Part shown: piece by piece, positions 1 through 9,975 of the stretch | Layout of the letters: each line of letters opens with the position of its first letter | Position numbering within the stretch: the stretch's first letter is position 1 | Origin: an uncultured Pelagibacteraceae bacterium | Lineage (GTDB): Bacteria; Pseudomonadota; Alphaproteobacteria; Pelagibacterales; Pelagibacteraceae | Length of the DNA stretch: 64,000 nucleotides | Direction: 5' to 3' | NCBI GenBank assembly: GCA_902616245.1 | Contig: CACMSB010000002.1 | Location: forward strand, 186,001 to 250,000 | The notes under the pieces: generated by a model | The model's input: the letters and a program-made list of their open reading frames with translations, nothing else | Told to the model about the DNA's origin: nothing | Databases searched by the model: none | Program-made: the position numbers and the translations under genes

Positions 1-387
<387 letters not shown>

Positions 388-391
388 TTAA

Positions 392-1966
392 TTATATTCC
401 TTTCACTTTTTGATGTTTAATATTTTGAGATGGTGCTTTTTTCTCACGTTTTATAAGCATTTTATTCAATGCATTTAAATATGCGTTTGCTGATGCAACT
501 AAAGTATCTGTGTCAGCTGATTGACCTACTGTAGTCCTGTCATTTTCTTCGATTTTTACACTAACAGTCGCTTGGGCATCTGTACCTTCTGTTACTGCAT
601 GTACTTGATAAAGAGATAATTTTACGTCGTGAGGAAATAATTTTTTTATGCATTTAAATATTGCATCAACTGGTCCATCTCCTGTTTCAGTAGTATTCTT
701 AATATCACCATAGACATCCAGTGTCATTTCAGCTTTTTGTGGTTCTCCTGTGCCAGCAAAAACTTTTAACGATTTTAAATTAATCGCATTTATTTTATTA
801 TCTACAATTAAGCTATCATCAACTAGCGCAACTATATCCTCATCATATATATGCTTTTTTTTATCAGCTAAAACTTTAAATTTTCCAAATGCAGCTTGGA
901 TAATATCGTCTGTAAGATCTGAATAACCTAAGTCGGATAATTTATCTTTAAAAGCATGTCGTCCTGAATGTTTGCCCATTACTAAAGATGTTTTCTTTAC
1001 TCCAACACTTTCTGGAGTCATAATTTCATAAGTTTCTCTATTTTTTAGCATTCCATCCTGATGAATTCCCGACTCATGTGCAAAAGCGTTTTTTCCAACT
1101 ATTGCTTTGTTAAATTGAACTGGGAAACCGGTTGCGTTTGAAACTATTTTAGAGGCCTTACTAATTAATTCTGTTTTAATTCCTGTATTGTATGGCATCA
1201 AATCGTTTCTAGTTTTAATTGCCATAACTACTTCTTCTAGTGCAGCATTTCCTGCTCTTTCACCTATTCCATTAATTGTACACTCTATTTGTCTTACGCC
1301 CTCTGAAACTCCAGCCAATGCATTTGCTACTGCTAAGCCAAGATCATTGTGACAGTGTGCAGATAATATTGCTTTATCTATATTTGGAACATTATTTTTT
1401 AAGTGTTTAATTGTTTTTGCAAATTCCTCAGGAATAGAATAGCCAACTGTATCTGGAATATTAATTGTTTTGGCCCCACATTTAATTGCAAGTTCAACAG
1501 TTTTACACATAAAATCCATATCTGTTCTTGTTCCATCCTCGCAGGACCATTCAACATCATCAGTAAAGTTTCTTGCATATGTAACACTTTCTTTTATTGC
1601 ATCTAGAACCTGATCATTTGTCATTTCAAGTTTGTGTTTCATATGTAAAGGACTTGTAGAAATAAAAGTATGAATTCTAAATCTTGGAGCATGTTTCAAT
1701 GACTCATGGCATGCATCAATATCTTTTTTTAGTGCTCTTGAAAGACCACATGGAATTGAGTTTTTCATTATTTTACTTATTTCAGAAACTGCCTCAAAAT
1801 CTCCTGGTGATGCTATTGGAAAACCCGCTTCAACAATATCTATTCCCATTTCATCAAAAACTCTAGATATCTGGATTTTCTCTTCGACACTCATAGATGC
1901 GCCTGGCGACTGCTCACCATCTCGCATGGTCGTATCAAATATGTATAATTTTTCTTTATCTGACAT
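392..1966 (-). CDS. leuA: 2-isopropylmalate synthase
   Basis: Condenses acetyl-CoA with 2-oxoisovalerate, the first committed step of leucine synthesis. The N-terminal TIM-barrel begins with FDTTMRDGEQSPG (about residues 10-22), carries the metal-binding HCHNDLG motif near the middle, and is followed by a C-terminal LeuA allosteric domain, so this is the long, probably leucine-inhibited form (524 residues). I place the start at ATG 1966 (MSDKEKLY); an in-frame ATG at 1987 would lie inside a hairpin and add seven residues with no homology. It follows ilvC in the same direction and uses the valine-branch intermediate made by IlvBN and IlvC. Confidence 0.95.
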   Translation of the reverse strand: MSDKEKLYIFDTTMRDGEQSPGASMSVEEKIQISRVFDEMGIDIVEAGFPIASPGDFEAVSEISKIMKNSIPCGLSRALKKDIDACHESLKHAPRFRIHTFISTSPLHMKHKLEMTNDQVLDAIKESVTYARNFTDDVEWSCEDGTRTDMDFMCKTVELAIKCGAKTINIPDTVGYSIPEEFAKTIKHLKNNVPNIDKAILSAHCHNDLGLAVANALAGVSEGVRQIECTINGIGERAGNAALEEVVMAIKTRNDLMPYNTGIKTELISKASKIVSNATGFPVQFNKAIVGKNAFAHESGIHQDGMLKNRETYEIMTPESVGVKKTSLVMGKHSGRHAFKDKLSDLGYSDLTDDIIQAAFGKFKVLADKKKHIYDEDIVALVDDSLIVDNKINAINLKSLKVFAGTGEPQKAEMTLDVYGDIKNTTETGDGPVDAIFKCIKKLFPHDVKLSLYQVHAVTEGTDAQATVSVKIEENDRTTVGQSADTDTLVASANAYLNALNKMLIKREKKAPSQNIKHQKVKGI

Positions 1967-1976
1967 TGTATTTTTT

Positions 1977-2003
1977 AGCTCGAGCATAATACATGCTCTC
2001 GCT
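1977..2003 (-). promoter_or_regulatory. Hairpin in the leuA leader
   Basis: In the minus-strand transcript GAGCAT (2-7 of the inner stem) pairs with ATGCTC around a five-base loop, and a further AGC/GCT pair closes beyond tandem G/A mismatches. It lies ten bases upstream of the leuA ATG at 1966. No U-tract follows (an A-run does), so it is not a simple terminator. A role in RNA processing or translational control of leuA is inference only. Confidence 0.4.
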
Positions 2004-2050
2004 CAGATTGCAAAATAATTTGAGAAAATTAACCCAATTTTGACATCAAC

Positions 2051-3091
<1,041 letters not shown>

Positions 3092-3640
3092 TTATTTAAA
3101 TATATCTGCACCTCTTGTCATAGCTACGGCTCCTGTTCTTGAAACACTCACCAATCCAAATTTTTTTAAATCCTTTGACATTTTGTCTATTTCTCGTCTT
3201 AAGGCTGTTATTTGAATAACATTCGATTTTTTTGTTTTGTCTAGTAATACAGGATTATATTTTTTACAGGCTTTTAATGCACCTTCTAATTTAATATTTG
3301 GACCAACAATTTTAAATAACGCCATCTCCTTAAAGATGACTGCTTTATCTTCTCTTTTAAAATCTGCAACTTTATGAACGGGCACAAGTTTTCTTAATTG
3401 AAGCTTAATTTGATTAACAACTTGTGGTGTTCCAGTAGTAACAATTGTTATCCTTGATATCTTTAACTTTTCATCAACTTGGGCAACTGCTAAACTTTCG
3501 ATATTATAACCTCTACCAGAAAATAGACCAACTACTCTAGCCAATACACCAGCTTCATTGTCGACCCAAACGACTATAATATGTGTATCAAATTTTTCTT
3601 TTTTATTGGAAAAACTATACGCTGATTTTGAATTAGGCAT
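3092..3640 (-). CDS. ilvN: Acetolactate synthase small (regulatory) subunit
   Basis: Regulatory partner of IlvB: it stimulates the large subunit and mediates feedback inhibition by valine. An ACT domain occupies about residues 20-95 (VDNEAGVLARVVGLFSGRGYN begins it, with the ligand-binding turn region), followed by a second ACT-like domain typical of IlvN/IlvH. Length 182 residues is about 15-20 more than the E. coli IlvH, mostly at the N-terminus. Its ATG overlaps the ilvB stop codon by one base (TAATG arrangement), indicating translational coupling and a fixed subunit ratio. Confidence 0.93.
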   Translation of the reverse strand: MPNSKSAYSFSNKKEKFDTHIIVVWVDNEAGVLARVVGLFSGRGYNIESLAVAQVDEKLKISRITIVTTGTPQVVNQIKLQLRKLVPVHKVADFKREDKAVIFKEMALFKIVGPNIKLEGALKACKKYNPVLLDKTKKSNVIQITALRREIDKMSKDLKKFGLVSVSRTGAVAMTRGADIFK

Positions 3641-5406
3641 TAAACTAAGGACTTACCTTTGCCAGTAATCTTCTGATTTTCTTGATCTTTGGGTCCTAAA
3701 ATCATCTGATTATGAGGCTTTCCTGATGGTATCATTGGAAAACAATTTTCTACTTTATCTACCATACAATCAAATATTACAGGTCTATCTGTATTCAACA
3801 TTTCAATAATTTTGTCGTCTAACTCTTCTGGTGTTTTAGCTCTTATACCAACGCAGTTATATGCTTCTGCCAACTTGACAAAATCTGGTAGAGCGGCAGT
3901 ATAACTTTCTGAATAGTTTTTATCGTGTAAAAGTTCTTGCCATTGTCTAACCATGCCCATGTATTGATTGTTTAATATAAATATTTTAATTGGAAGGTTG
4001 TATTGAACAGCCGTAGACATTTCCTGTATTGTCATTAATACTGAAGCCTCTCCCGCAATATCAATAACTAATTTTTTTGGATGAGCAACTTGAACACCCA
4101 CTGCTGCTGGTAAACCATATCCCATAGTACCTAAACCACCAGATGTCATCCAGCGATTTGGTTTATTAAATTTATAATGTTGTGCAGCCCACATTTGATG
4201 CTGTCCTACCTCAGTTGTAATATAGGAATCTTTATCTTTAGTTAATTCATATAATCTTTCAATCGCATACTGAGGTTTTATAGTTTCTTCACTTCCGATA
4301 TAATCTAAAGATCTAACCGACCTCCATTTTTGAATTTTTTCCCACCACTTGGATGTCTTTTGTTTATTTGATTTTAAAAATTTTGATTTTTTTTGTTTTA
4401 AACTTTTTAAAGTAGATGAAAGAACAGTTTTTACGTCTCCTACAATAGCTAAATCAACTTTAACATTTTTATTAATAGATGATGGATCTATGTCAATATG
4501 AACCTTTTTTGATTTCGGAGAAAATTCATCTATTTTTCCTGTTATCCTATCGTCGAAACGTGCTCCAATATTAATCATTAAATCACAGTCGTGCATTGCA
4601 TTATTTGCTTCATAAGTGCCATGCATACCCAACATTCCCAAAAATTGATTATCTTCACCTGGAAACGATCCCAAACCCTGCAAAGTTGATGTAATAGGAA
4701 AACCTGTTGCATAAACAAGTTCTCTTAAAAGTTCACTAGCCTTAGGTCCAGAATTAATAACTCCACCACCTGTATAAAAAATAGGTTTTGAAGATTTGCT
4801 CATTAAATCGATTAAATGATCAATACTATTTTGATTAAAATGATTATGAGATTTACCATTTAATTTTTTTTCTTTTTTGGGTTTTTTATATTTTGTTTTT
4901 TGAAATTGAATATCTTTTGGTATATCTACTAAAACTGGTCCTGGTCTACCAGTAGTTGCTACTTCAAACGCTTTATGTATTGTACTAGATAAATCATTTA
5001 TATCTTTGACTAACCAATTATGTTTAGTGCAAGGTCTGGTTATTCCAGTTGTATCACATTCTTGAAATGCATCTGTACCAATTAAATGAGTTGGAACTTG
5101 TCCAGAAATACAAACTAATGGAATTGAATCCATATATGCATCGGTCAAAGCTGTAACTACATTTGTTGCGCCTGGACCTGAAGTTACTAAAATAACACCA
5201 GGTTTACCTGATGATCTTGCATATCCTTCTGCTGCATGACCAGCACCTTGTTCGTGTCTAACCAAAACATGTTTAATTGATTTAAAATTTTGTAATTCGT
5301 CATAAATTGGTAGTACAGCACCTCCTGGATAACCAAAAATATGATCAACATTTTGATCCTCCATACACTTAAATACAATTTCAGCGCCTGAGTATAATTT
5401 TGACAT
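3640..5406 (-). CDS. ilvB: Acetolactate synthase large (catalytic) subunit
   Basis: ThDP-dependent enzyme making acetolactate from pyruvate or acetohydroxybutyrate from pyruvate and 2-oxobutyrate. The N-terminal Pyr domain shows FGYPGGAVLPIYDEL with the later catalytic-glutamate segment RHEQGAGHAAEGYAR (about residues 50-64); a central FAD-type domain and the C-terminal PP domain follow, 588 residues in all. In the ThDP/Mg motif the usual GD is GE (E453, codon 4048-4050), about 30 residues before the conserved NN. It is the first gene of the ilvBNC-leuA run. A candidate promoter lies immediately upstream, six bases from the ATG. Confidence 0.96.
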   Translation of the reverse strand: MSKLYSGAEIVFKCMEDQNVDHIFGYPGGAVLPIYDELQNFKSIKHVLVRHEQGAGHAAEGYARSSGKPGVILVTSGPGATNVVTALTDAYMDSIPLVCISGQVPTHLIGTDAFQECDTTGITRPCTKHNWLVKDINDLSSTIHKAFEVATTGRPGPVLVDIPKDIQFQKTKYKKPKKEKKLNGKSHNHFNQNSIDHLIDLMSKSSKPIFYTGGGVINSGPKASELLRELVYATGFPITSTLQGLGSFPGEDNQFLGMLGMHGTYEANNAMHDCDLMINIGARFDDRITGKIDEFSPKSKKVHIDIDPSSINKNVKVDLAIVGDVKTVLSSTLKSLKQKKSKFLKSNKQKTSKWWEKIQKWRSVRSLDYIGSEETIKPQYAIERLYELTKDKDSYITTEVGQHQMWAAQHYKFNKPNRWMTSGGLGTMGYGLPAAVGVQVAHPKKLVIDIAGEASVLMTIQEMSTAVQYNLPIKIFILNNQYMGMVRQWQELLHDKNYSESYTAALPDFVKLAEAYNCVGIRAKTPEELDDKIIEMLNTDRPVIFDCMVDKVENCFPMIPSGKPHNQMILGPKDQENQKITGKGKSLV

Positions 5407-5412
5407 TCAGAC

Positions 5413-5442
5413 AATCTAGCTGAAGTTGTGCTAATAGGTCAA
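5413..5442 (-). promoter_or_regulatory. Candidate sigma-70-type promoter for ilvB
   Basis: On the minus strand TTGACC (5437-5442) is separated by 18 bases from TAGATT (5413-5418), fitting the -35/-10 consensus at five of six and four of six positions. It fills the gap right after the miaA stop codon. Only six bases separate the -10 box from the ilvB ATG, so transcription would start at or beside the start codon, predicting a leaderless mRNA. In such A+T-rich DNA chance matches are common, but the TTGACC match in a 41-base gap is respectable. Confidence 0.45.
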
Positions 5443-5447
5443 GCAAT

Positions 5448-6368
5448 CTATGCTGATTTAGGAATTTTTTTTAAAAATGATTTAAGAGTATTAAATTTTA
5501 TTTTTTTCCAATCAGACATTTGTCCTCTTGCCCAAGTAGACTGCCTCTTGGCATATTGCCTTGTTTTTATTGATATTTTTTCTTTCAGTTCACTAAGATC
5601 TATTCTTTTGTCGAGATATTCTTTAATCTCATTTAGGCCAATAACTTTATTAGATGATAAATCTTTCCTTACTCTTAATTTATAAAACATTTTAGCCTCT
5701 TTTATTGCCCCATCTCTTAACATTTCATTTGTTCTTATAGAAATTCTTTCTATTAACTTCTCTCTAGGGTAATCGATATGTAACTTTATAAAGCTGTCCT
5801 GATTAAAATCAGAGTATGTTTCACTATACCAATCAAACAAAGATTTATTTGTAAACTTTTTTACTTCATAAGCTCTTATTGATCTTTGAGAATCATTTTT
5901 GTTAATTTTTTTTTTGCAAAGTGGATCTAGCTTAATAAGTTCAGAATAAAATTTAATTTGTCCTATTTCTGACTGTCTTTTTCTTATTCTATTTCGAATA
6001 GTGAGTGGAATATCAGGAATTTTTACAATACCATCGATAAGTGCTTTAAAATATAACCCTGTACCACCAACAAGAATTGGAATTTTTTTCTTTTTCTTAA
6101 CATTTTTAATTTTTTTCTTAGCATCCTTAAGCCAATTTCCAGTGGAATAATTATTTTTTACGCTTTTGAATCCATATAAATGATGTTTTATATTTTTTAA
6201 ATCATCTTGCTTAGGTCTTGCCGTAAGAATTTTTAATTCTTTAAATATTTGCATACTATCTGCATTTATTACTTCACCATTAATTTTTTTTGCAAGCTGA
6301 ATAGCAAATTTTGATTTTCCAGATGCTGTTGGTCCTGAAATAAGAATTATTTTGGACTTTAGGTCCAT
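5448..6368 (-). CDS. miaA: tRNA dimethylallyltransferase
   Basis: Transfers a dimethylallyl group to A37 of tRNAs that read codons starting with U. The P-loop GPTASGKS is at residues 12-19, followed by NADSMQIF and the DDLKNIKHHLYG region; VGGTGLYFKALIDG near residue 100 is the family signature, and the C-terminal SIKTRQYAKRQSTWAR segment is also characteristic. Length 306 residues is normal. It overlaps the upstream htrA gene by one base. It uses dimethylallyl diphosphate from the pathway that starts with dxs, also in this window. Confidence 0.95.
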   Translation of the reverse strand: MDLKSKIILISGPTASGKSKFAIQLAKKINGEVINADSMQIFKELKILTARPKQDDLKNIKHHLYGFKSVKNNYSTGNWLKDAKKKIKNVKKKKKIPILVGGTGLYFKALIDGIVKIPDIPLTIRNRIRKRQSEIGQIKFYSELIKLDPLCKKKINKNDSQRSIRAYEVKKFTNKSLFDWYSETYSDFNQDSFIKLHIDYPREKLIERISIRTNEMLRDGAIKEAKMFYKLRVRKDLSSNKVIGLNEIKEYLDKRIDLSELKEKISIKTRQYAKRQSTWARGQMSDWKKIKFNTLKSFLKKIPKSA

Positions 6369-7771
6369 TAATTTAGTTTAACACCAATATATCTTCTTTG
6401 GTTATTGTTATTGTAAATTGCGATAAGTAAACTTTTATCATTACTTTTTAGAGCTAGTTTTACAATGTTATCTAAATCTCCAATGGTATTGATCTTTTTC
6501 TTTTGTGCCTCAACAATAATATTGTTTACTTGAAGATAATTGACTGGGCTATCTTTATCAATTTCTGTGATAACTAATCCTGTTGTATTTTTTGGTAAAT
6601 TTCTTTCTATAATATCATCTTTATTAAGTAATCTCACTTTTATTTTCAATCCTTCTATTGCATCTTCTTTAGGTTTTTCAGTTACTAAACCTTGAGATTT
6701 AAAATCTTCAGATGTTTCTAGTCTTCCAAGTATAATTTCTTTTGTAATTTCGCGTTTATTTCTCCACACTTTGAGTTTTACTTTTTTTCCAACTTCAGTT
6801 TCTGCAACTATTCTCGGAAGCTCACTCATTTCATTAATTTTTTTGCCATCAAATTCTAAAATTATGTCTCCAGCTTTAATTCCTCCTTTATCTGATGGAC
6901 TATTTTCAGCTACACTAGCAACAAGTGCTCCTCTTGGTTCATCTAATTTTTCAACATCTGCGATATCTTTTGTGACTGTTTGAATTCTAACACCTAGCCA
7001 TCCTCTTTTAGTTTCACCAAATTCTATTAATTGGTTAATTACTTTTTGTGCACTATTAGATGGAATTGCAAAACCAATTCCAATTGAACCTGATTGACCT
7101 AATATTGCTGTATTAATTCCAACTACATCTCCATCCATATTAAACAAAGGACCTCCTGAATTACCTTGGTTTATAGATGCATCAGTTTGAATGTAATCTT
7201 CATATCTAGAAAGACCAATACTTCTGTTTCTTGCAGAAATTATTCCTGCTGTAACTGTTCCACCTAAACCAAATGGATTGCCAATTGCAATAACCCAATC
7301 ACCAATTCTTGCAGTATCAGAGTCCCCAAATTTAACTGGGGTAAATTTCTGATCTGACTCTATTTGAAGAACTGCCAAATCCATGCCAGGGTCAGCTCCA
7401 ATTACTTTTGCCTTTATATTTTTTTCACCATTAACTCTAACAAAAACATCCTCTGCACCTTGGATTACATGGTTGTTTGTAATAACAATCCCTTTTTCAT
7501 CAATAATAAATCCTGATCCAAGTGCACTTGTCTGTCTCTTTTGGGGAGTTCCATAATCTTTGAACATATCTTCAAAAGGAGACCCTGGGGGGAATTCAAA
7601 TGGAAATGGATTAGACCTTGTGGTTATTGTTGTTGTAGTCGAGATATTTACTACTGATGGCATTAATTTTTCAGCCAGATCTGCAAAAGACGCAGGCATA
7701 TTTGCTGCATTAGATGTGTTTTGAATATTAATTGAGAATAATATTAGTAATAAAATTTTTATGAATCTCAT
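6368..7771 (-). CDS. HtrA/DegP-family periplasmic serine protease
   Basis: Periplasmic trypsin-like protease and chaperone for misfolded envelope proteins. Counted from ATG 7771 (467 residues), an N-terminal signal sequence of about 23 residues precedes a protease domain with the triad His101 (TNNHVIQG), Asp131 (PGMDLAVL) and Ser205 (NQGNSGGPLF), then two PDZ domains. I prefer ATG 7771 because it makes a four-base ATGA overlap with the upstream gene and gives a clean signal peptide; the ATG at 7786 would add five residues. The hflKC-DUF2065-htrA order is a common proteobacterial quality-control cluster. Confidence 0.93.
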   Translation of the reverse strand: MRFIKILLLILFSINIQNTSNAANMPASFADLAEKLMPSVVNISTTTTITTRSNPFPFEFPPGSPFEDMFKDYGTPQKRQTSALGSGFIIDEKGIVITNNHVIQGAEDVFVRVNGEKNIKAKVIGADPGMDLAVLQIESDQKFTPVKFGDSDTARIGDWVIAIGNPFGLGGTVTAGIISARNRSIGLSRYEDYIQTDASINQGNSGGPLFNMDGDVVGINTAILGQSGSIGIGFAIPSNSAQKVINQLIEFGETKRGWLGVRIQTVTKDIADVEKLDEPRGALVASVAENSPSDKGGIKAGDIILEFDGKKINEMSELPRIVAETEVGKKVKLKVWRNKREITKEIILGRLETSEDFKSQGLVTEKPKEDAIEGLKIKVRLLNKDDIIERNLPKNTTGLVITEIDKDSPVNYLQVNNIIVEAQKKKINTIGDLDNIVKLALKSNDKSLLIAIYNNNNQRRYIGVKLN

Positions 7772-7953
7772 CTTTTTAAGTACCAAATAATAAAGAAACC
7801 AATCACTGCAAATATTAACCCACCAGTTCTTAATTGATTATCAGTGGCTTCTTTTAATTTCATTATCATATTTTTCATTTTTGATGGAAATGTGGCGTAA
7901 AGAATACCTTCAATAAAAAGGAATAGACCAAATGCTATGATCAATTCTTTCAT
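7768..7953 (-). CDS. DUF2065 small membrane protein (YjeT-like)
   Basis: A 61-residue protein with two predicted membrane helices (about residues 3-23 and 44-60), separated by a short basic loop with FPSKMKNMI. This matches the DUF2065/YjeT family, which is found beside hflKC in many proteobacteria. Function is unknown; position between hflC (five-base gap) and htrA (four-base overlap) suggests a link to the FtsH-HflKC or HtrA envelope quality-control system, which is inference from context. Confidence 0.8.
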   Translation of the reverse strand: MKELIIAFGLFLFIEGILYATFPSKMKNMIMKLKEATDNQLRTGGLIFAVIGFFIIWYLKR

Positions 7954-7958
7954 TAAAA

Positions 7959-8828
7959 CTACTCTACTTTTTGATCAATATTTCCGAAAAATTTAAAAAA
8001 TTCACTATCTGGTGAAAGTATCATTGAAGTTTCACCTCCGATTAAAGCTTTTTGGTATGCTTGCATAGCTCTGTAAAATGCAAAAAATTCAGGATCTTGT
8101 CCAAAGGCATCAGCAAAAATTTTGTTCTTTAAACCGTCACCTTCCCCTTTCATAATCTCAGATTTTTTCTGTGCATCTGCAAGTATTACAGTTACCTCTT
8201 TATCGGCAGTTGAGGTGATTGTTACAGCCATTTCTGCACCTTTTGCTCTAAATTCTTTTGCTTCTCTTTCCCTTTCAGTTTGCATTCTTCTGAAAATTGC
8301 ATCACTGTTTGCTTGAGGAAGATCTGCCCTTTTAATTCTAACATCAACAATACTAATACCAAAATTTTCTGCTTCATTATTTACACCTTCTTGAATTAGA
8401 GACATCTGTTTTGTTCTGTCTTCCGATAAAAGTGTTTGTAGTTCTTGTTGACCAAGAACATTTCTTATTCTAGAATTGATAATTGTCGCTAATCTCGATC
8501 TTGCAACTCTTTCATTTCCTACAGATATATAAAATTTAAGAGGATCAATTATTTGAAATCTTGCAAATGCATCAACAATAAGTCTTTTTTGATCTGATGC
8601 AATTACTTCCTCCGGTGGTGTATCAAGATTTAAAATTCTTTTATCTAAGAATACAACGTTTTGTATGAATGGTATTTTAAAATTAATTCCTGGTTTGGAT
8701 ATAATTCTTTTAGGATCACCAAATTGAAGAACTATAGCTTGGTTGACCTCTTTAACAATAAAAACAGAAAAGTATATTGTTGCTGTAATAAGAATGATTA
8801 TTGGTAGTAAAAATTTTCCAGCTTTCAT
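7959..8828 (-). CDS. hflC: FtsH protease modulator HflC
   Basis: Membrane-anchored SPFH/Band-7 protein that, with HflK, forms a large complex around FtsH and modulates its proteolysis. One N-terminal membrane helix (about residues 5-25) is followed by the Band-7 domain with VLQFGDPKRII and the INSRIRNVLGQQELQTLLSEDR segment, then the alpha-helical region with ADLPQAN. Length 289 residues is typical. It lies one base after hflK. The FtsH partner is encoded elsewhere in the window (35297-37189). Confidence 0.95.
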   Translation of the reverse strand: MKAGKFLLPIIILITATIYFSVFIVKEVNQAIVLQFGDPKRIISKPGINFKIPFIQNVVFLDKRILNLDTPPEEVIASDQKRLIVDAFARFQIIDPLKFYISVGNERVARSRLATIINSRIRNVLGQQELQTLLSEDRTKQMSLIQEGVNNEAENFGISIVDVRIKRADLPQANSDAIFRRMQTEREREAKEFRAKGAEMAVTITSTADKEVTVILADAQKKSEIMKGEGDGLKNKIFADAFGQDPEFFAFYRAMQAYQKALIGGETSMILSPDSEFFKFFGNIDQKVE

Positions 8829-8829
8829 T

Positions 8830-9921
8830 TTAATTAGTCCCTGTTTTTAGCTCTTGCAAAGGTAAATATGGTACTACACCTTCACCTGAGTTTTTATCGA
8901 TTATAATTTTGTTAATATCAGCTAATACTTCTTCCATTGTCTCGAGATACATTCTTTCTTGAGTTACTTTTTTGGCTTTTGCATACTCATTATATATTGA
9001 TAAAAATCTACTTGCTTCTCCTTCAGCCTTAGCAACAACTTCTTTTTTATAAGCCTCTGCTGCTTGGAGAATTTTTGCTGCTTCACCCCGTGCTCTTGGT
9101 ATTACATCATTGGCATATGCCTCTGCTTCGTTTTTAGATCTTTCCATATCTGCTCTAGCTGCCTGGACATCTCTAAATGCATCAATAACCTGGTCTGGTG
9201 GATCAGCTTTTTGAGTTTGAACTTGTGTAATTTGAATTCCACTTGTGTATTCGTCTAAAATTTTTTGAATTATTTCTTGAGTATCAGCTTCTATGACAGA
9301 TCTACCTTCGGTAAGAATTGGTTGAATATCAGATCGTGCAATAACCTCTCTCATCGCTGTTTCAGCAGCTGCTTTAACTGTTCCTTCTGGATCTTGAATT
9401 TTGAATAAAAAATTACCAGCATCTTTAATTACCCAAAATACTGAAAAATCTATGTTAACTATGTTTTCATCACCTGTTAACATTAAACTTTCTTCTGGAA
9501 CATCTGCAACTCCGCCTGAGGAAAATCCGCTATCTCTTTCTGACCTAAATCCAATATCCATTCTATTAACTTTTGTAACCTTAGGGGTTAGTACATTTTC
9601 AATTGGAAAAGGAAGATGATAATTTAATCCAGGTTGAGTAGTTTTTATAAATTTTCCAAATCTTAATACAACGCCTTGTTCATCAGGTAAAACTCTATAA
9701 AGACCACTTAAAGTCCAAACAATTAGGAGAATTATTAGGCCAATTGTTATTGACTTAGCACCGCCTTTACCACCACCTAAAAATCTATTTATTATTGATT
9801 GTAGTTTACTTATAACTTCATCAATATTTGGGGGAGTTGGACCTTTTCTAAATCCACCATTTCCACTACCACCTCCTCCTGGAGGTGTTCCCCATGGGCT
9901 TTGATTTTTAAAATCATTCAT
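8830..9921 (-). CDS. hflK: FtsH protease modulator HflK
   Basis: Partner of HflC in the periplasmic HflKC assembly. The protein opens with a Gly/Pro-rich cytoplasmic segment (residues 8-30), has one membrane helix (about 57-77), then a Band-7 domain with VVLRFGKF and the EVIARSDIQPILTEGR segment and a long alanine/glutamate-rich helix (AEAYANDVIPRARGEAAKIL). At 363 residues it is slightly short of the E. coli protein. It is the first gene of the minus-strand run and is divergent from apbC across a 54-base gap containing a palindrome. Confidence 0.95.
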   Translation of the reverse strand: MNDFKNQSPWGTPPGGGGSGNGGFRKGPTPPNIDEVISKLQSIINRFLGGGKGGAKSITIGLIILLIVWTLSGLYRVLPDEQGVVLRFGKFIKTTQPGLNYHLPFPIENVLTPKVTKVNRMDIGFRSERDSGFSSGGVADVPEESLMLTGDENIVNIDFSVFWVIKDAGNFLFKIQDPEGTVKAAAETAMREVIARSDIQPILTEGRSVIEADTQEIIQKILDEYTSGIQITQVQTQKADPPDQVIDAFRDVQAARADMERSKNEAEAYANDVIPRARGEAAKILQAAEAYKKEVVAKAEGEASRFLSIYNEYAKAKKVTQERMYLETMEEVLADINKIIIDKNSGEGVVPYLPLQELKTGTN

Positions 9922-9926
9922 AATAC

Positions 9927-9944
9927 GACACTCTATATAGTGTC
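9927..9944. promoter_or_regulatory. Inverted repeat between hflK and apbC
   Basis: GACACT and AGTGTC (six bases each) are separated by six bases (CTATAT) in the 54-base gap between the divergent hflK and apbC genes. The position six bases from the hflK start codon and 31 bases from apbC would suit an operator or an overlapping promoter. No regulator is recognised for it; function is inference. Confidence 0.35.
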
Positions 9945-9975
9945 TTTATTAGTAAAAACAAGATAATGGTAAATT

